Of a stretch of DNA of 64,000 nt, positions 41,299 through 51,717 are shown piece after piece. A program made the translations under genes and the position numbers. The stretch comes from SSF26 sp037443945 (GTDB lineage: Bacteria > Chloroflexota > Anaerolineae > J102). Position 1 is the stretch's first letter. Each line of letters opens with the position of its first letter. The notes below the pieces were generated by a model. That model ran no database searches. It was not told the DNA's origin and saw only the letters and a program-made list of their open reading frames with translations. Location of the stretch: the NCBI GenBank assembly GCA_037443945.1, contig JBBINH010000008.1, positions 32,882-96,881 on the forward strand, written 5' to 3'.

Positions 41299-42378
41299 TC
41301 AAATGAGATCGATGGCCACCTTGGCCACCGTGGGTGGATGGAGCAACATGTTGGCATAGGTGGCATTGGCCATCGGACAGGCGCATTCCCGGTTGGCAAT
41401 GCTGCGGCGTAGCCTTTGCATAGCCGGCCCAAACCAGATCGGCCGGATATCGTAATCGGTCTGACGTAGATTGCCTACCGGTTCGGCCCGGATACAACAG
41501 GACCAGACATCGCCGTTAGGAGCGATATGGGCGCTGGCCCACCCGGCATAGCAAGCGATGACCTGACGTTGCTCGAACAGGGTGCGCTTGGCAATCTGAT
41601 AGTACTGGGCGCGAAACCCCTGGGTAAAACGGGCAAAACCCCGAGCCGAGGCCTTGCGCGCCTGCTCGCTGAGAAAATCGGCGATAGGCGCATAGACCTC
41701 CGGCGGCGGTGTAATGCTCCAGCCGACGGTATCCAACTCGACCCGCTCCTCGGCCACCTCGGTGATGTAGCTATCGGGTTGCAGGAATTGCAGCCCTTCG
41801 TAGATGGCCCGAAAGCGATGGGCATTGAACCGACTGATAACCGTGTGCACCGTGATCAGCAGATTCGCATGTTGCTGCTTGAGCGCCTTCAGCCCTTCCC
41901 ACGTGGCCATGGCCCGCTTCCAATTCCCCGGCACCCCGCGAATATCATCGTGTTCCTCCCCAACCCCGTCGAGAGAGAGGTTGATACCGATGGTCGTCCG
42001 CGGGCAGGAACGGCAAATCCGGTCCGTCTTGGTCAGGATACGTTCGGTGAGCAAGCCGTTGGTGGGAATGGTGATATAGCTGGGTCGGCAATGGTGATAA
42101 CCGGCGATAACCATGTCATCCAGATCATCCCGCAGGAAAGGCTCACCGCCGGTATAGGTGAGGTATTCAACACCGGTGCCCAGGCCGGCAAAAACCCGCT
42201 CCCACTCGGTTACCGTCATGTCGTCGTTGGGCTTGCGCCAGACATCGCACGTCCGACACTTGGAGTTGCAGCGGAAGCTGATGGAAATGACGACCGAAAA
42301 CGGCAGCAGCCGCGGCCAGCCGAAGCGGCGAAAGCTCCAGTAGGCCGGCAAACGGGGCAAAAGCGTCAGCAGAGACAC
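41299..42378 (-). CDS. Radical SAM protein with SPASM-like C-terminus
   Basis: 359 residues. The [4Fe-4S]/SAM motif is CNSKCRTC (Cys37, Cys41, Cys44), then GGEPFLRDDL and SLDG. The C-terminal part has an array of cysteines (CYAGWASAHIAPNGDVWSCC and ECACPM) like SPASM domains, which hold extra clusters in peptide-modifying enzymes. Last gene of a minus-strand run: two B12-binding radical SAM genes, a 68-residue protein, then this one. Modification of that small protein is possible but not shown. Confidence 0.85.
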   Translation of the reverse strand: MSLLTLLPRLPAYWSFRRFGWPRLLPFSVVISISFRCNSKCRTCDVWRKPNDDMTVTEWERVFAGLGTGVEYLTYTGGEPFLRDDLDDMVIAGYHHCRPSYITIPTNGLLTERILTKTDRICRSCPRTTIGINLSLDGVGEEHDDIRGVPGNWKRAMATWEGLKALKQQHANLLITVHTVISRFNAHRFRAIYEGLQFLQPDSYITEVAEERVELDTVGWSITPPPEVYAPIADFLSEQARKASARGFARFTQGFRAQYYQIAKRTLFEQRQVIACYAGWASAHIAPNGDVWSCCIRAEPVGNLRQTDYDIRPIWFGPAMQRLRRSIANRECACPMANATYANMLLHPPTVAKVAIDLI

Positions 42379-42406
42379 GCGCAGACTAATAGACCGTAAA
42401 CGGAAA

Positions 42407-42613
42407 CTAACCGAGATTATGAATGTATTGTTGCAATTGACGCTGATTGATCTTGATATAGCGATCGGGAATAATCTCGGCCATTTCCTCCTCGGTTAGG
42501 CGAATGCGCAAAATCTCCAGTGCGTTTTCGGGTGATTCTCCGTATGCCAGCTTTTGTTTACCGTTCTTCATCTCAAATAGATACATATAGTGGGGATTGC
42601 TAAAACTGCTCAT
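42407..42613 (-). CDS. 68-residue protein between radical SAM genes
   Basis: The sequence starts MSSFSNPHYMYLFEMKNG and ends QRQLQQYIHNLG. It is hydrophilic, has no Cys, and looks like one beta hairpin (YMYLFEMKNGKQKLAYG) plus helices (PENALEILRIRLTEEEMAEI). No family is recognised. It lies 28 bases before a SPASM-like radical SAM gene and 66 bases after a B12-binding one. It could be a modification substrate, a peptide-recognition (RRE-like) partner, or unrelated. Its base composition is lower in GC than its neighbours. No strong ribosome-binding site. Confidence 0.6.
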   Translation of the reverse strand: MSSFSNPHYMYLFEMKNGKQKLAYGESPENALEILRIRLTEEEMAEIIPDRYIKINQRQLQQYIHNLG

Positions 42614-42679
42614 ATGATGTTTATAACCTACAAGCGGTTATGAACGTAATATGCCAAAACAAACGCGATACGCGTGTTT

Positions 42680-44074
42680 TCAGGCTTTTATCAAAGCGCC
42701 CTGATATAGTTCGGCACCGGCCACACCGGTAAGACCGCGGTTGATCTCGGCGTCGTATTTACCTTTGAGCAGATCGCGGTAAAACTGATAATCCACCCCT
42801 TTCACCTTCTCATCGTCGGGAAAGCGATGGTAGTTGTCCTTGCGCATCAGACTCTTGCCTTCGGCGATGAGCTGATAGCCCAGGGCCGAACCGGGATAGG
42901 GCGCATAGAAGGAAATCGACGGCATCACGCGCTTCATGCGTTTGAGCATGCGCATGGTCTTGAAGGCATCCTCCCGCGTTTCACCGGGGATGCCGAGCAT
43001 GATGTTCGACCAGAACACGGGCGGCTTTTCGCCTTTGGCCTCCAACTCATCTCCGATCCGGTTGACCAGCTCGATGGTGAAATAGTTATCCTCCTCGGTA
43101 CATTCCTTGTTGAGGAGCTTGAGGATGCGATCGCTGCCCGACTCAAACCCGATGGAGATGGTCCGCCAGTTCGTTTCCTTGACCAGGGCCTCGAACAGGT
43201 CAGGCCACTGCCGGACCGTATCGGCGCGCGCGGCCGCCCAATAGGTCCAGCGTTTTGTCCGACGGGGGTATTTCTCCAGCCACTCCCGCAGCCACTTGGG
43301 CTGTTGGAAGAACATGGAGTCGTGGATAACGACCGAGCCGATGCCGTACTTGCGATCCAGGTAATTCAACTCGTCGATGACCTGGTCCACCGGCTTGCGC
43401 CCCATATTGGGGATATAGGAGTTCTCGTTGCAAAACACACACTGCCAGGGGCAGACCCGACTGGTGAGGATGGTGGCCACCGGACCCGGTCCCCAACCGC
43501 ATTCGGGTTCGAGGGGCCATTTCCACTTCCAGCGCCGTTTGATCCGCCAGCCGACGGGCTTGGGCCACAGCTCGCGGTCGATCATCGGCCATTCGGCCAT
43601 GGAACGAGCTCCTCGGCCGTGAAACACGCGCGGGAAATCGTGGGGGTTCTTGACCAGATCGACGATGATGTTCTCCCCAGGCCCGATGCAGATGCGGTCG
43701 AACTCGGCAACCGCCTCCATTTCATCGGTCGCTACCGTGGCGTGCATGCCGCCGGTCAGGACCAGGCCGTTGGGATTGAGTTCCTTGAAAAGCTTGGCGC
43801 CCTTGAGGGCCATGGGATAGGTATAGCTGCGGACGTTCATGATGAGCATATCGTAGCCCACCAGTTGTGGCCGCAACTGCTCCCAAGAGGTAACGGCCCG
43901 CGTCGAGGCGATATCGGTGAGGATGCCGGCCCGATGGAGGATGGTGCGCAACAGGCCCAGACCATGGTCTTGCCACTGCTCATGCGGCCCGCTGGGATGG
44001 ACCAGGTCACCCAGGTCACCCAAATCGAGCCAAAGGATATTCGACTGCCGACGAGGACGGGAAAACAGGGGCAT
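42680..44074 (-). CDS. B12-binding-type radical SAM protein
   Basis: 464 residues from the ATG at 44074 (MPLFSRPRRQSNILWLDLG), chosen because AGGGAGA precedes it and the upstream gene ends 11 bases before. The N-terminal Rossmann part (about 45-150) resembles cobalamin-binding domains but lacks the DxHxxG motif. The radical SAM core has CPWQCVFC, then GSVVIHDSMFF, SIGFESGSDRILKLLNK and MLGIPGETREDAFKTMRM. Members alkylate or rearrange unreactive carbon. The substrate is unknown. Confidence 0.85.
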   Translation of the reverse strand: MPLFSRPRRQSNILWLDLGDLGDLVHPSGPHEQWQDHGLGLLRTILHRAGILTDIASTRAVTSWEQLRPQLVGYDMLIMNVRSYTYPMALKGAKLFKELNPNGLVLTGGMHATVATDEMEAVAEFDRICIGPGENIIVDLVKNPHDFPRVFHGRGARSMAEWPMIDRELWPKPVGWRIKRRWKWKWPLEPECGWGPGPVATILTSRVCPWQCVFCNENSYIPNMGRKPVDQVIDELNYLDRKYGIGSVVIHDSMFFQQPKWLREWLEKYPRRTKRWTYWAAARADTVRQWPDLFEALVKETNWRTISIGFESGSDRILKLLNKECTEEDNYFTIELVNRIGDELEAKGEKPPVFWSNIMLGIPGETREDAFKTMRMLKRMKRVMPSISFYAPYPGSALGYQLIAEGKSLMRKDNYHRFPDDEKVKGVDYQFYRDLLKGKYDAEINRGLTGVAGAELYQGALIKA

Positions 44075-44085
44075 GGTCAATCTCC

Positions 44086-45588
<1,503 letters not shown>

Positions 45589-45685
45589 AGATTTCGAAGG
45601 GGAGAAGGGAACGGAGAAGGGACAAAAGGCCCGACGGGTGCCCGGTAACGGCCGCTAGGACGATCGGCCGCAACGGACAGCGGCC

Positions 45686-45714
45686 ATTATAGAGGGCTCG
45701 AGGGCGAAGGTCAA
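45686..45714 (-). promoter_or_regulatory. Strong promoter of the radical SAM operon
   Basis: Minus-strand -35 TTGACC (45714-45709), exactly 17 bases, -10 TATAAT (45691-45686), about 98 bases before the ATG at 45588. Confidence 0.7.
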
Positions 45715-45741
45715 ATTTTTATGAAGGGATTCATAAAAATT
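45714..45741. promoter_or_regulatory. Perfect AT-rich palindrome abutting the radical SAM promoter
   Basis: AATTTTTATGAA and TTCATAAAAATT are perfect 12-bp arms around GGGA. The first base touches the -35 box. Such an AT-rich sequence is rare in this GC-rich DNA. It is well placed to be an operator or activator site, or to serve the divergent gene at 45898. Confidence 0.6.
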
Positions 45742-45848
45742 CGGCCACCTCTTCGAAAGGGGTTGAGAGGGTCAAATCTATCGGCTGCCCCTCTCGCACC
45801 AACACACTTTGGAACCGAGTCGACTTCGTCGCCACCCCACAAGCATGG

Positions 45849-45854
45849 TAGAAT
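45849..45854 (+). promoter_or_regulatory. -10 box of the nitrilase-like gene
   Basis: TGGTAGAAT (hexamer TAGAAT), 43 bases before the ATG at 45898. The -35 is poor. Confidence 0.4.
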
Positions 45855-45897
45855 CCGTGCTGCTATTTGCCCTGCCGGGCCTATTTGAGCCAATCCG

Positions 45898-47205
45898 ATG
45901 GATAAACCGATTGTCGCCTGCATTCAACAGCACCTGATCGTGCCGCAAACGCTCGACGAATACGTCGGCTACCTGGGTCGTTTTCTGCGCACGGCCAAAG
46001 CCAAAGGGGCCGTGCTGGCACTCTTTCCCGAACTGAGCGGTCTGGTCACGGCCATCCCCAGCCTGAGCGGCTGGCGCAACCGCATTTTGCGGACGGCCGG
46101 CCAGGGCCTGAACCCCAAAGCCGGGCTATGGGAACGGGTCAAAGCCGCCATGGCCAGCAGCGCCGCCGGTGTGATGGAAACCGATCTCGGCCGGGCCCTG
46201 ATCGAGGCCCTGATGAACATGCCCGAAGGGTTGACCGAGGCCTTCGTCAGCACCTATGCCGGCCTGGCCCGCCAGTTCGAGATGGGCATCATCGTCGGTA
46301 CCCTGTTGCCGGGTGGCCTGACGGCAACCTTTCCCGATGGCGACAAGCTTTACAACGTGGCCTGTGTGTTCGCTGCCGACGGACACTTGCTGGGCAGTCA
46401 GGCCAAGGTCGTACCCAACGCAGACGAGCGTGATTGGATCGCCACCGGCACGGGGTGGCATGTGATTCCTACCCCTGTCGGGCGTGTGGGGTTGCTCATC
46501 GGCGACGATGTCCTCTTCCCCGAGGCCGGACGTATTCTGGCCTATCAGGGCGCCGACATGCTTCTCACCCTGGCCGCCGTGCGCCGACCGGCCACCTATC
46601 AGAAAATCCGCCAGGCGGCGCTGGCCCGCTGCCAGGAGAATCAGCTTTACGGCATGGTCAGCTTCCTCAGCGGGCCCAACCCCTTCGGCAGCAGCGAGAC
46701 GCCACCGTTTGTCGGCGCCAGCGCCATCTTTGCGCCGGCCGATTTCACCCGTCATTTCAGCGGGGTCATGATCGAGATGGGCAGTCCTCTGGCCGAAGGC
46801 GTCATCACGGCGGAATGGGATTACCCGGCCCTGTTCGAGTTATGGGAGGAGAGCGACACGCCCCTACGCCGTATCATGCCCATGGGACAAATCGGGCCTG
46901 TCCTCAGCCCGATTTACGGGCGGGCCTTGCCGCTGGCCGATATCGCCGGACAGCAGCCGATGCCCCCGGCCCTGTCCGACACCTCTGCCCCGGCCGAAGA
47001 CGAGAGTACAATCCTCTCGCTCCCCATGCCCACAGCGGAACCAACGACGCCGGCCGCCGCAACCGATAGAACCGCCGCCGAGCCTGCAACGGATGCGCCC
47101 GCCCCAGAAGCCGCTGCCTCGCCTCCCGAAGCGGAGACAACGGCCGCGCCCCCCCTCACCTGGCGGGAACGGTTGCGGCGCTTCTGGTCGTCGCCGCGAT
47201 CCTAG
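45898..47205 (+). CDS. Nitrilase-fold protein lacking the catalytic cysteine
   Basis: 435 residues. Carbon-nitrogen hydrolase fold: Glu45 (LALFPELSG), Lys170 (SQAKVV), and the nucleophile strand VGLLIGDDVLFPEAG. In active nitrilases/amidases this strand carries Cys (ICxDxxFPE); here Gly202 replaces it. The fold otherwise looks intact, including NVACVFAADGHLLG and MVSFLSGPNPFGS. A Pro/Ala/Thr-rich tail of about 90 residues ends with RERLRRFW. Probably a non-catalytic relative or one with a changed mechanism. Confidence 0.75.
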   Translation: MDKPIVACIQQHLIVPQTLDEYVGYLGRFLRTAKAKGAVLALFPELSGLVTAIPSLSGWRNRILRTAGQGLNPKAGLWERVKAAMASSAAGVMETDLGRALIEALMNMPEGLTEAFVSTYAGLARQFEMGIIVGTLLPGGLTATFPDGDKLYNVACVFAADGHLLGSQAKVVPNADERDWIATGTGWHVIPTPVGRVGLLIGDDVLFPEAGRILAYQGADMLLTLAAVRRPATYQKIRQAALARCQENQLYGMVSFLSGPNPFGSSETPPFVGASAIFAPADFTRHFSGVMIEMGSPLAEGVITAEWDYPALFELWEESDTPLRRIMPMGQIGPVLSPIYGRALPLADIAGQQPMPPALSDTSAPAEDESTILSLPMPTAEPTTPAAATDRTAAEPATDAPAPEAAASPPEAETTAAPPLTWRERLRRFWSSPRS

Positions 47206-47329
47206 CAGCGGCCCGCAGGTCACCCTGGGCATCGACCCTCTCTGCGCCTGCTGCCCTTCCCCTCCCCTGGGCCTGGGACGGCCGGACGAGAAGGGACAGG
47301 GTGAACGGTTTCTAGGTAACGACCTGAGT

Positions 47330-47366
47330 GGTCGGCGCAGGCCGACCAGAGGCCAAAGGCCTCTGG
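47330..47366. terminator. Two overlapping hairpins between convergent genes
   Basis: GGTCGGC-GCAG-GCCGACC (47330-47347) overlaps CCAGAGGCC-AAA-GGCCTCTGG (47346-47366). They share two bases, so they are mutually exclusive or stacked. The first is the inverse copy of the repeat at 15131. The site lies between the converging nitrilase-like and ferredoxin-reductase genes. Confidence 0.6.
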
Positions 47367-47391
47367 CGGGCGACTTTAGCCGGCACGACTT

Positions 47392-49791
47392 CTAGAGCCG
47401 CATGAGGGAGCTGTGGGGCGGAATGAGGGGCTTATCGGGCTTGAGGACATGGCAGGCATGGTTGGCGGCAATGGCCGCCTGACCCAAGGCCGTGGCGATC
47501 AACCTGAGATTGACCCCATCGCGCGGCCGGATGACATCGCCGATGGCATAGATGCCTTCAACGCCGGTTTGCATCATGCCGTCCACCTCGACACCCTGGC
47601 CGTTGAGCTTGAGACCGAGAGAGTCGAGCAGGCGGCGGTCGCTGCGGAAGCCCAAAGCCAGGATAATGGCATTCACCTCCAGCTCGCTTTCGACACCGGT
47701 GCGGTTGTCGAACAGGATGACTTTTTCCACCGAGGCCCGCCCCTGGACCTCTTTGATCTCGTGACATAACCGGACGTCCACACCGCTCGCCATGAGTTCG
47801 GCCACAAAAGCCTCGCGAGCGCGGAACGTCTCCCGACGGTGAATGAGGGTCACCTTCTCGGCGTAATCTTTGAGGTTGAGCGCCCAGAGGACGGCGCTGT
47901 CACCGCCGCCCACGACCAGGACCCGCTGACCGCGCAGGCGCGCACGGTCACGGGCAAAGTAATACACGCCCTTGCCCTCAAAGCGGGCGACCGAAGGATT
48001 ATCGAGTTTGACCGGCGTGATAGCGCCGATCCCGACGGCCAGGATGATTTTGCGCGCGCGATGGATGCGACCCCGTTGATCGCGCACGGCAAAGACGCCG
48101 TTCTGAAGGCGTTCGATCTGTTCGGCCCGGCAGTCGGTCACGATCTCGATGGTGGGGCGGAAGCGCTCGGCCTGTTGGCGCAGCGCTTCGGCCAGGTCCT
48201 TGGCGTTGATCTTGCTGAAACCGGGGACGTCGTAGACCGTCAATTCGGGATAAAGGGCCGCCAACTGGCCACCGACCACCGGCATGGCCTCCAGCACCCG
48301 GGTTTTGAGCTGGCGGAGCGCCGCATAGAAGCCGGCATAGAGACCGGCCGGTCCGCCGCCGATGACGAGGACATCGAGCGTGGCCGCTTCCAGCGCCCGC
48401 TCGACGGCTTCCAGCATGGCCCGCACCGAGGTGAACTTGACACGGGGGCGGCCTAACTTGGCTCCGGCGGCCACCTCGGCCTCGTCGATCCTCTGCCATT
48501 CTTCCCAGGTGATGTAGCGCACCCCCCGCCGTTGCAACAGGGCCGTCACGGCTTCGGGTCGGGCATCGTCCGCAGCCACCGGGGTGAGATGGGGAACATC
48601 TTCCAACATCAGCCGCACGGTGGCGACGGCGTCGGGCTTGTTCGTGCCGATAATGCCGGTCGGGCCCCGTTTGATCCAGCCCACACAGTACTCACCGGGG
48701 ATCACGGCACCGGTCTTATCGTCCACAACCCGCCCGCCGTCATTGGGGATGATGCCCCAGCGGCTATGGAAGGGCACGCCCGGCAGCGGCTCGCCCTTAT
48801 AGCCGATGGAGCGCAAGACCATACCCACATCCAGGGTCTCGAACTGACCGAGACCATGGGCGACCAGCCCCCCGCGCCCATCCGGTCGCAGTTCGTTCCG
48901 TTCCAACCGAATTTGCTTGACCCGACCCTGTTCATCGCCGATGATGGCGACCGGCGAGCGCAAGAAGAGAAAATGGATGCGCTTAGGCCGGCCCGAAGGC
49001 CCCATCAGGGCATAGTAGCGCAGGATGTCGATGTTCGTCTGGGCCTCGCGGTTATCGGCAATCGAGGCGGCGCTGGCGGGATCCAGCTCAAGCTCGGCCG
49101 GATCCACAATGACATCGGCCACTTCGAGCTCGGCCAGCTCGCGCAATTCGGGATTCGTGAACTTGACCTGGGCCGGCCCGCGGCGGGCAATGACGTAGAT
49201 ATCCTCGATCCGGCTCTGGCGCAGAGCCGCCAGGGCGTAGTCGGCGATATCGGTCTGTTCCAGTTCGGCCGGTGAGAGCGCCAGGATGCGGGCGACATCC
49301 ATCGCCACATTGCCCACACCGATTACGGCCACACTGCGGCAGGAAAAGTCAAAGGTGCGGTCGGCGTAGTCGGGATGACCGTTGTACCAGGCCACGAATT
49401 CGGTGGCCGGATAGCTGCCGATCAAGTCCTCGCCGGGAATGTCCAGCCGTCGATCCGTCTGCGCGCCGACGGCGTAGATGACCTGGTCGTAATGGCGGCG
49501 CACGTCCTCGTGGGTCAGGTCTTTGCCGAACGTCACATTGCCCAGAAAGCGCACGCGCGGGTCCTCGGCGATCTTGTCGTAGACCTTGGTCACCGATTTG
49601 ATCTTCTGGTGATCCGGTGCCACGCCGTAGCGCACCAGGCCATAAGGCGCCGGCAGGTGGTCGAAGATATCGATCGAAACCTGGTAATCGGATTGCGCCA
49701 GTAAGGCTTGCGCCGCATAGAACCCGGAAGGTCCGGCGCCGATAATGGCCACCCGTAAGGGACGCTCCGGTGTGCCCAACGCAGACGACAT
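47392..49791 (-). CDS. Fusion of adrenodoxin-type and thioredoxin-reductase-type ferredoxin-NADP reductases
   Basis: 799 residues. Part 1 (about 1-455) is the FprA/adrenodoxin-reductase type: VAIIGAGPSGFYAAQAL, YGLVRYGVAPDHQKIK, GVGNVAMDVARIL, GWIKRGPTGIIGTNK. Part 2 (about 478-799) is the bacterial YumC-type reductase: VIGGGPAGLYAGFYAAL, VVGGQLAALYPELTVYDVPGF, VVGGGDSAVLWALNL, AIGDV; it lacks the CxxC of thioredoxin reductase. Each part should bind FAD and NADP. It would pass electrons between NAD(P)H and ferredoxin or another carrier; the two-centre arrangement might allow two carriers. Follows two small membrane-protein genes. Confidence 0.85.
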   Translation of the reverse strand: MSSALGTPERPLRVAIIGAGPSGFYAAQALLAQSDYQVSIDIFDHLPAPYGLVRYGVAPDHQKIKSVTKVYDKIAEDPRVRFLGNVTFGKDLTHEDVRRHYDQVIYAVGAQTDRRLDIPGEDLIGSYPATEFVAWYNGHPDYADRTFDFSCRSVAVIGVGNVAMDVARILALSPAELEQTDIADYALAALRQSRIEDIYVIARRGPAQVKFTNPELRELAELEVADVIVDPAELELDPASAASIADNREAQTNIDILRYYALMGPSGRPKRIHFLFLRSPVAIIGDEQGRVKQIRLERNELRPDGRGGLVAHGLGQFETLDVGMVLRSIGYKGEPLPGVPFHSRWGIIPNDGGRVVDDKTGAVIPGEYCVGWIKRGPTGIIGTNKPDAVATVRLMLEDVPHLTPVAADDARPEAVTALLQRRGVRYITWEEWQRIDEAEVAAGAKLGRPRVKFTSVRAMLEAVERALEAATLDVLVIGGGPAGLYAGFYAALRQLKTRVLEAMPVVGGQLAALYPELTVYDVPGFSKINAKDLAEALRQQAERFRPTIEIVTDCRAEQIERLQNGVFAVRDQRGRIHRARKIILAVGIGAITPVKLDNPSVARFEGKGVYYFARDRARLRGQRVLVVGGGDSAVLWALNLKDYAEKVTLIHRRETFRAREAFVAELMASGVDVRLCHEIKEVQGRASVEKVILFDNRTGVESELEVNAIILALGFRSDRRLLDSLGLKLNGQGVEVDGMMQTGVEGIYAIGDVIRPRDGVNLRLIATALGQAAIAANHACHVLKPDKPLIPPHSSLMRL

Positions 49792-49835
49792 GGTTTCCCT
49801 CCTTATGGCGATAGCCGGCCCCGCCTGTGGCCCGC

Positions 49836-50075
49836 TCAGGCTTCAGGTGCCAGGAGATCGCCCAGTTGGCGGACCAACATCAGGGCCGAAATGGCCAATT
49901 TGACGATGTCAACGATGCCCGGCGCCTTGAACGAGGCGCCGGCATCCTGCCGTTGTCGCTCCTCCCACGTGCGGGCGACAACGAGAGCTGCCAGCAACCC
50001 CACCAGTGCACCGATTCCCGTGCCGAGCAAAAGCACGCGCTGATGATCGCTCAAGATGCGACGCTGCTCGATCAT
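49836..50075 (-). CDS. Small membrane protein in the reductase operon
   Basis: 79 residues with GAGGAG before the ATG. One clear transmembrane segment (VLLLGTGIGALVGLLAALVVA, about 14-34) and an amphipathic C-terminus (IVDIVKLAISALMLVRQLGDLL). No family recognised. It starts 9 bases after the upstream small gene and 44 bases precede the fused reductase. Confidence 0.6.
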   Translation of the reverse strand: MIEQRRILSDHQRVLLLGTGIGALVGLLAALVVARTWEERQRQDAGASFKAPGIVDIVKLAISALMLVRQLGDLLAPEA

Positions 50076-50084
50076 GATGGCTCC

Positions 50085-50390
50085 TCAGGATGGGCGACGA
50101 CGCTGCCGCAAGAGATGAAAGGTCAGACGAAGAATGTACGCGGCCTGATAGCGGGCTACTTCCAGCTCCAGCAAGGGCGCCGTGACTTTGGCGCTATACC
50201 AATGGCTTTGTTCGGCCAGCACACGGGCAAAACGATGCAACCGGGGAAAGCCCGTGCCCTCCAACCAGCGTAAGCCCTTGCGCAACCCCCGCGTTGCCAG
50301 AAAAAGCCCGGCTCCCAAAACCAGGGTGACCACACATCCCTGTGCCAGCAGAACAAGAAGGGCCAGATCACGTGCTATTGCCAGGGTCAT
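50085..50390 (-). CDS. Small membrane protein, first gene of the reductase operon
   Basis: 101 residues. One transmembrane helix (LALLVLLAQGCVVTLVLGAGLFLA, about 9-32), then a basic, partly helical cytoplasmic tail (RGLRKGLRWLEG ... AAYILRLTFHLLRQRRRPS). GAGGTAA precedes the ATG and a TTGCCC/TACAAT promoter lies about 80 bases up. Unknown family. Confidence 0.6.
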   Translation of the reverse strand: MTLAIARDLALLVLLAQGCVVTLVLGAGLFLATRGLRKGLRWLEGTGFPRLHRFARVLAEQSHWYSAKVTAPLLELEVARYQAAYILRLTFHLLRQRRRPS

Positions 50391-50737
50391 GCTTTACCTC
50401 GATGCCGAACGCGAAACGGCCCGCCGGTTCTGCAAGCGGGTCCGGGACGGTGTTTGCGTGCGATTGCACAATTGTAGCAAAGCGTAGCCGGGCGGGCAAA
50501 GCCGAAACCGATGCGTGGGCCCGGTACAAAATCGGTAGGGACCGGCCGGTTTGCCCTGGCAGCCCTGCGCCGAGGTGTTGATCGTCGCAGCTTGAACCGA
50601 TGTCGGCCACTGCCCGCCATCTCTGGCACTTTGGCAATGGCCCCGGACATCGCCTATACTCAAAACCCGGCGTCGCGTGATCGCCTTGTGTCATCGGAGT
50701 TTCCTTTATTTTCGTTTCTCGCCATCCGCTTCGAGCC
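50391..50737. promoter_or_regulatory. Divergent promoter region (reductase operon / methyltransferase)
   Basis: No gene seen. Minus: -35 TTGCCC (50499-50494), 17 bases, -10 TACAAT (50476-50471). Plus: -35 TTGGCA (50631-50636), 18 bases, -10 TATACT (50655-50660), 77 bases before the ATG at 50738. Confidence 0.6.
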
Positions 50738-51685
50738 ATGTCCGTCGAAACCATCGTCACCTCACCTACGAAAACCGTTGTTATCGGTCCCGGTCGTCCT
50801 TTCGTGATCATCGGTGAACGCATCAATCCCACGGGTCGTAAGAAACTGGCGGCCGAAATGCTGGCCGGCGATTTCAGTCGCGTGCGCAGCGATGCCATCG
50901 CTCAGGTCGAGGCCGGCGCCCACATCCTCGACATCAATGCCGGTTTGGGCGTAGCCAATCCCCACGAGGTGGAGCCGGAAATCCTCGTCCGGGCCATCGA
51001 GACGGTCAAAGAAGTCGTCGATGTGCCCCTGTGTATCGATTCCTCGGTTGTCCCTGCCCTCGAGGCCGGCCTCAAGGTCGCCTGGGGTAAACCGATCGTG
51101 AACTCGGTCACCGGTGAGGAGGAACGTCTGGAAAAGGTGCTGCCCCTCGTAGCCGAGCGCGGCGCCGTTGTCATTGGGATTTCCAATGACGAGAGCGGTA
51201 TTTCCTACGATCCCAAAGAGCGTTTTCGCATTGCCAAGAAGATCGTCGAGCGGGCCGAGTCCTATGGCATTCCCCGCAGCGACGTCTTGATCGATCCCCT
51301 GGCCATGCCGGCGGGCGCCGTGCCCGGAGCCGGCAAGGTTCTGTTCGAACTGGTACGGATGATCGGCGAGGAGCTGGGCTGTAATACGGTCTGCGGCGCT
51401 TCCAACATCTCCTTTGGGTTGCCCAATCGACCGGCGATCAACGCCCATTTTCTGAGCATGGCCATTGCAGCCGGTATGCCGTGCGCCATCACCAATCCCC
51501 TGGAGATAGAGATCATGACGGCCATCCGTGCCGCCGATCTGTTGATGGGTGTGGACGAAAACTGCATGGCCTGGCTGACCATGCAGCGTCGGCTGGCCCA
51601 ACAACAGGCCACCGAGAGCACATCCACGCCGACGCCCGCCACCGCAGGTCGCCGCAGCCGGCGTGAGCGGCTGGTCGGAGGCTGA
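50738..51685 (+). CDS. Methyltetrahydrofolate:corrinoid methyltransferase-like pterin-binding protein
   Basis: 315 residues. TIM-barrel pterin-binding domain of the AcsE/MtgA/MetH type: IIGERINPTGRKKL at the N-terminus, GAHILDINAG, LCIDSS, KPIVNSVTGEE and NTVCGASNISFGLPNRPAINAHFL. It moves a methyl group between tetrahydrofolate and a corrinoid protein. With the MttB-family gene 0.8 kb away, it probably belongs to a methylamine-to-tetrahydrofolate route; no corrinoid protein gene is in the window. The last 30 residues are a Thr/Pro/Arg tail. Confidence 0.87.
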   Translation: MSVETIVTSPTKTVVIGPGRPFVIIGERINPTGRKKLAAEMLAGDFSRVRSDAIAQVEAGAHILDINAGLGVANPHEVEPEILVRAIETVKEVVDVPLCIDSSVVPALEAGLKVAWGKPIVNSVTGEEERLEKVLPLVAERGAVVIGISNDESGISYDPKERFRIAKKIVERAESYGIPRSDVLIDPLAMPAGAVPGAGKVLFELVRMIGEELGCNTVCGASNISFGLPNRPAINAHFLSMAIAAGMPCAITNPLEIEIMTAIRAADLLMGVDENCMAWLTMQRRLAQQQATESTSTPTPATAGRRSRRERLVGG

Positions 51686-51717
51686 GACGAGTAGCTGACT
51701 TGCCACCGCTGCCCAGA

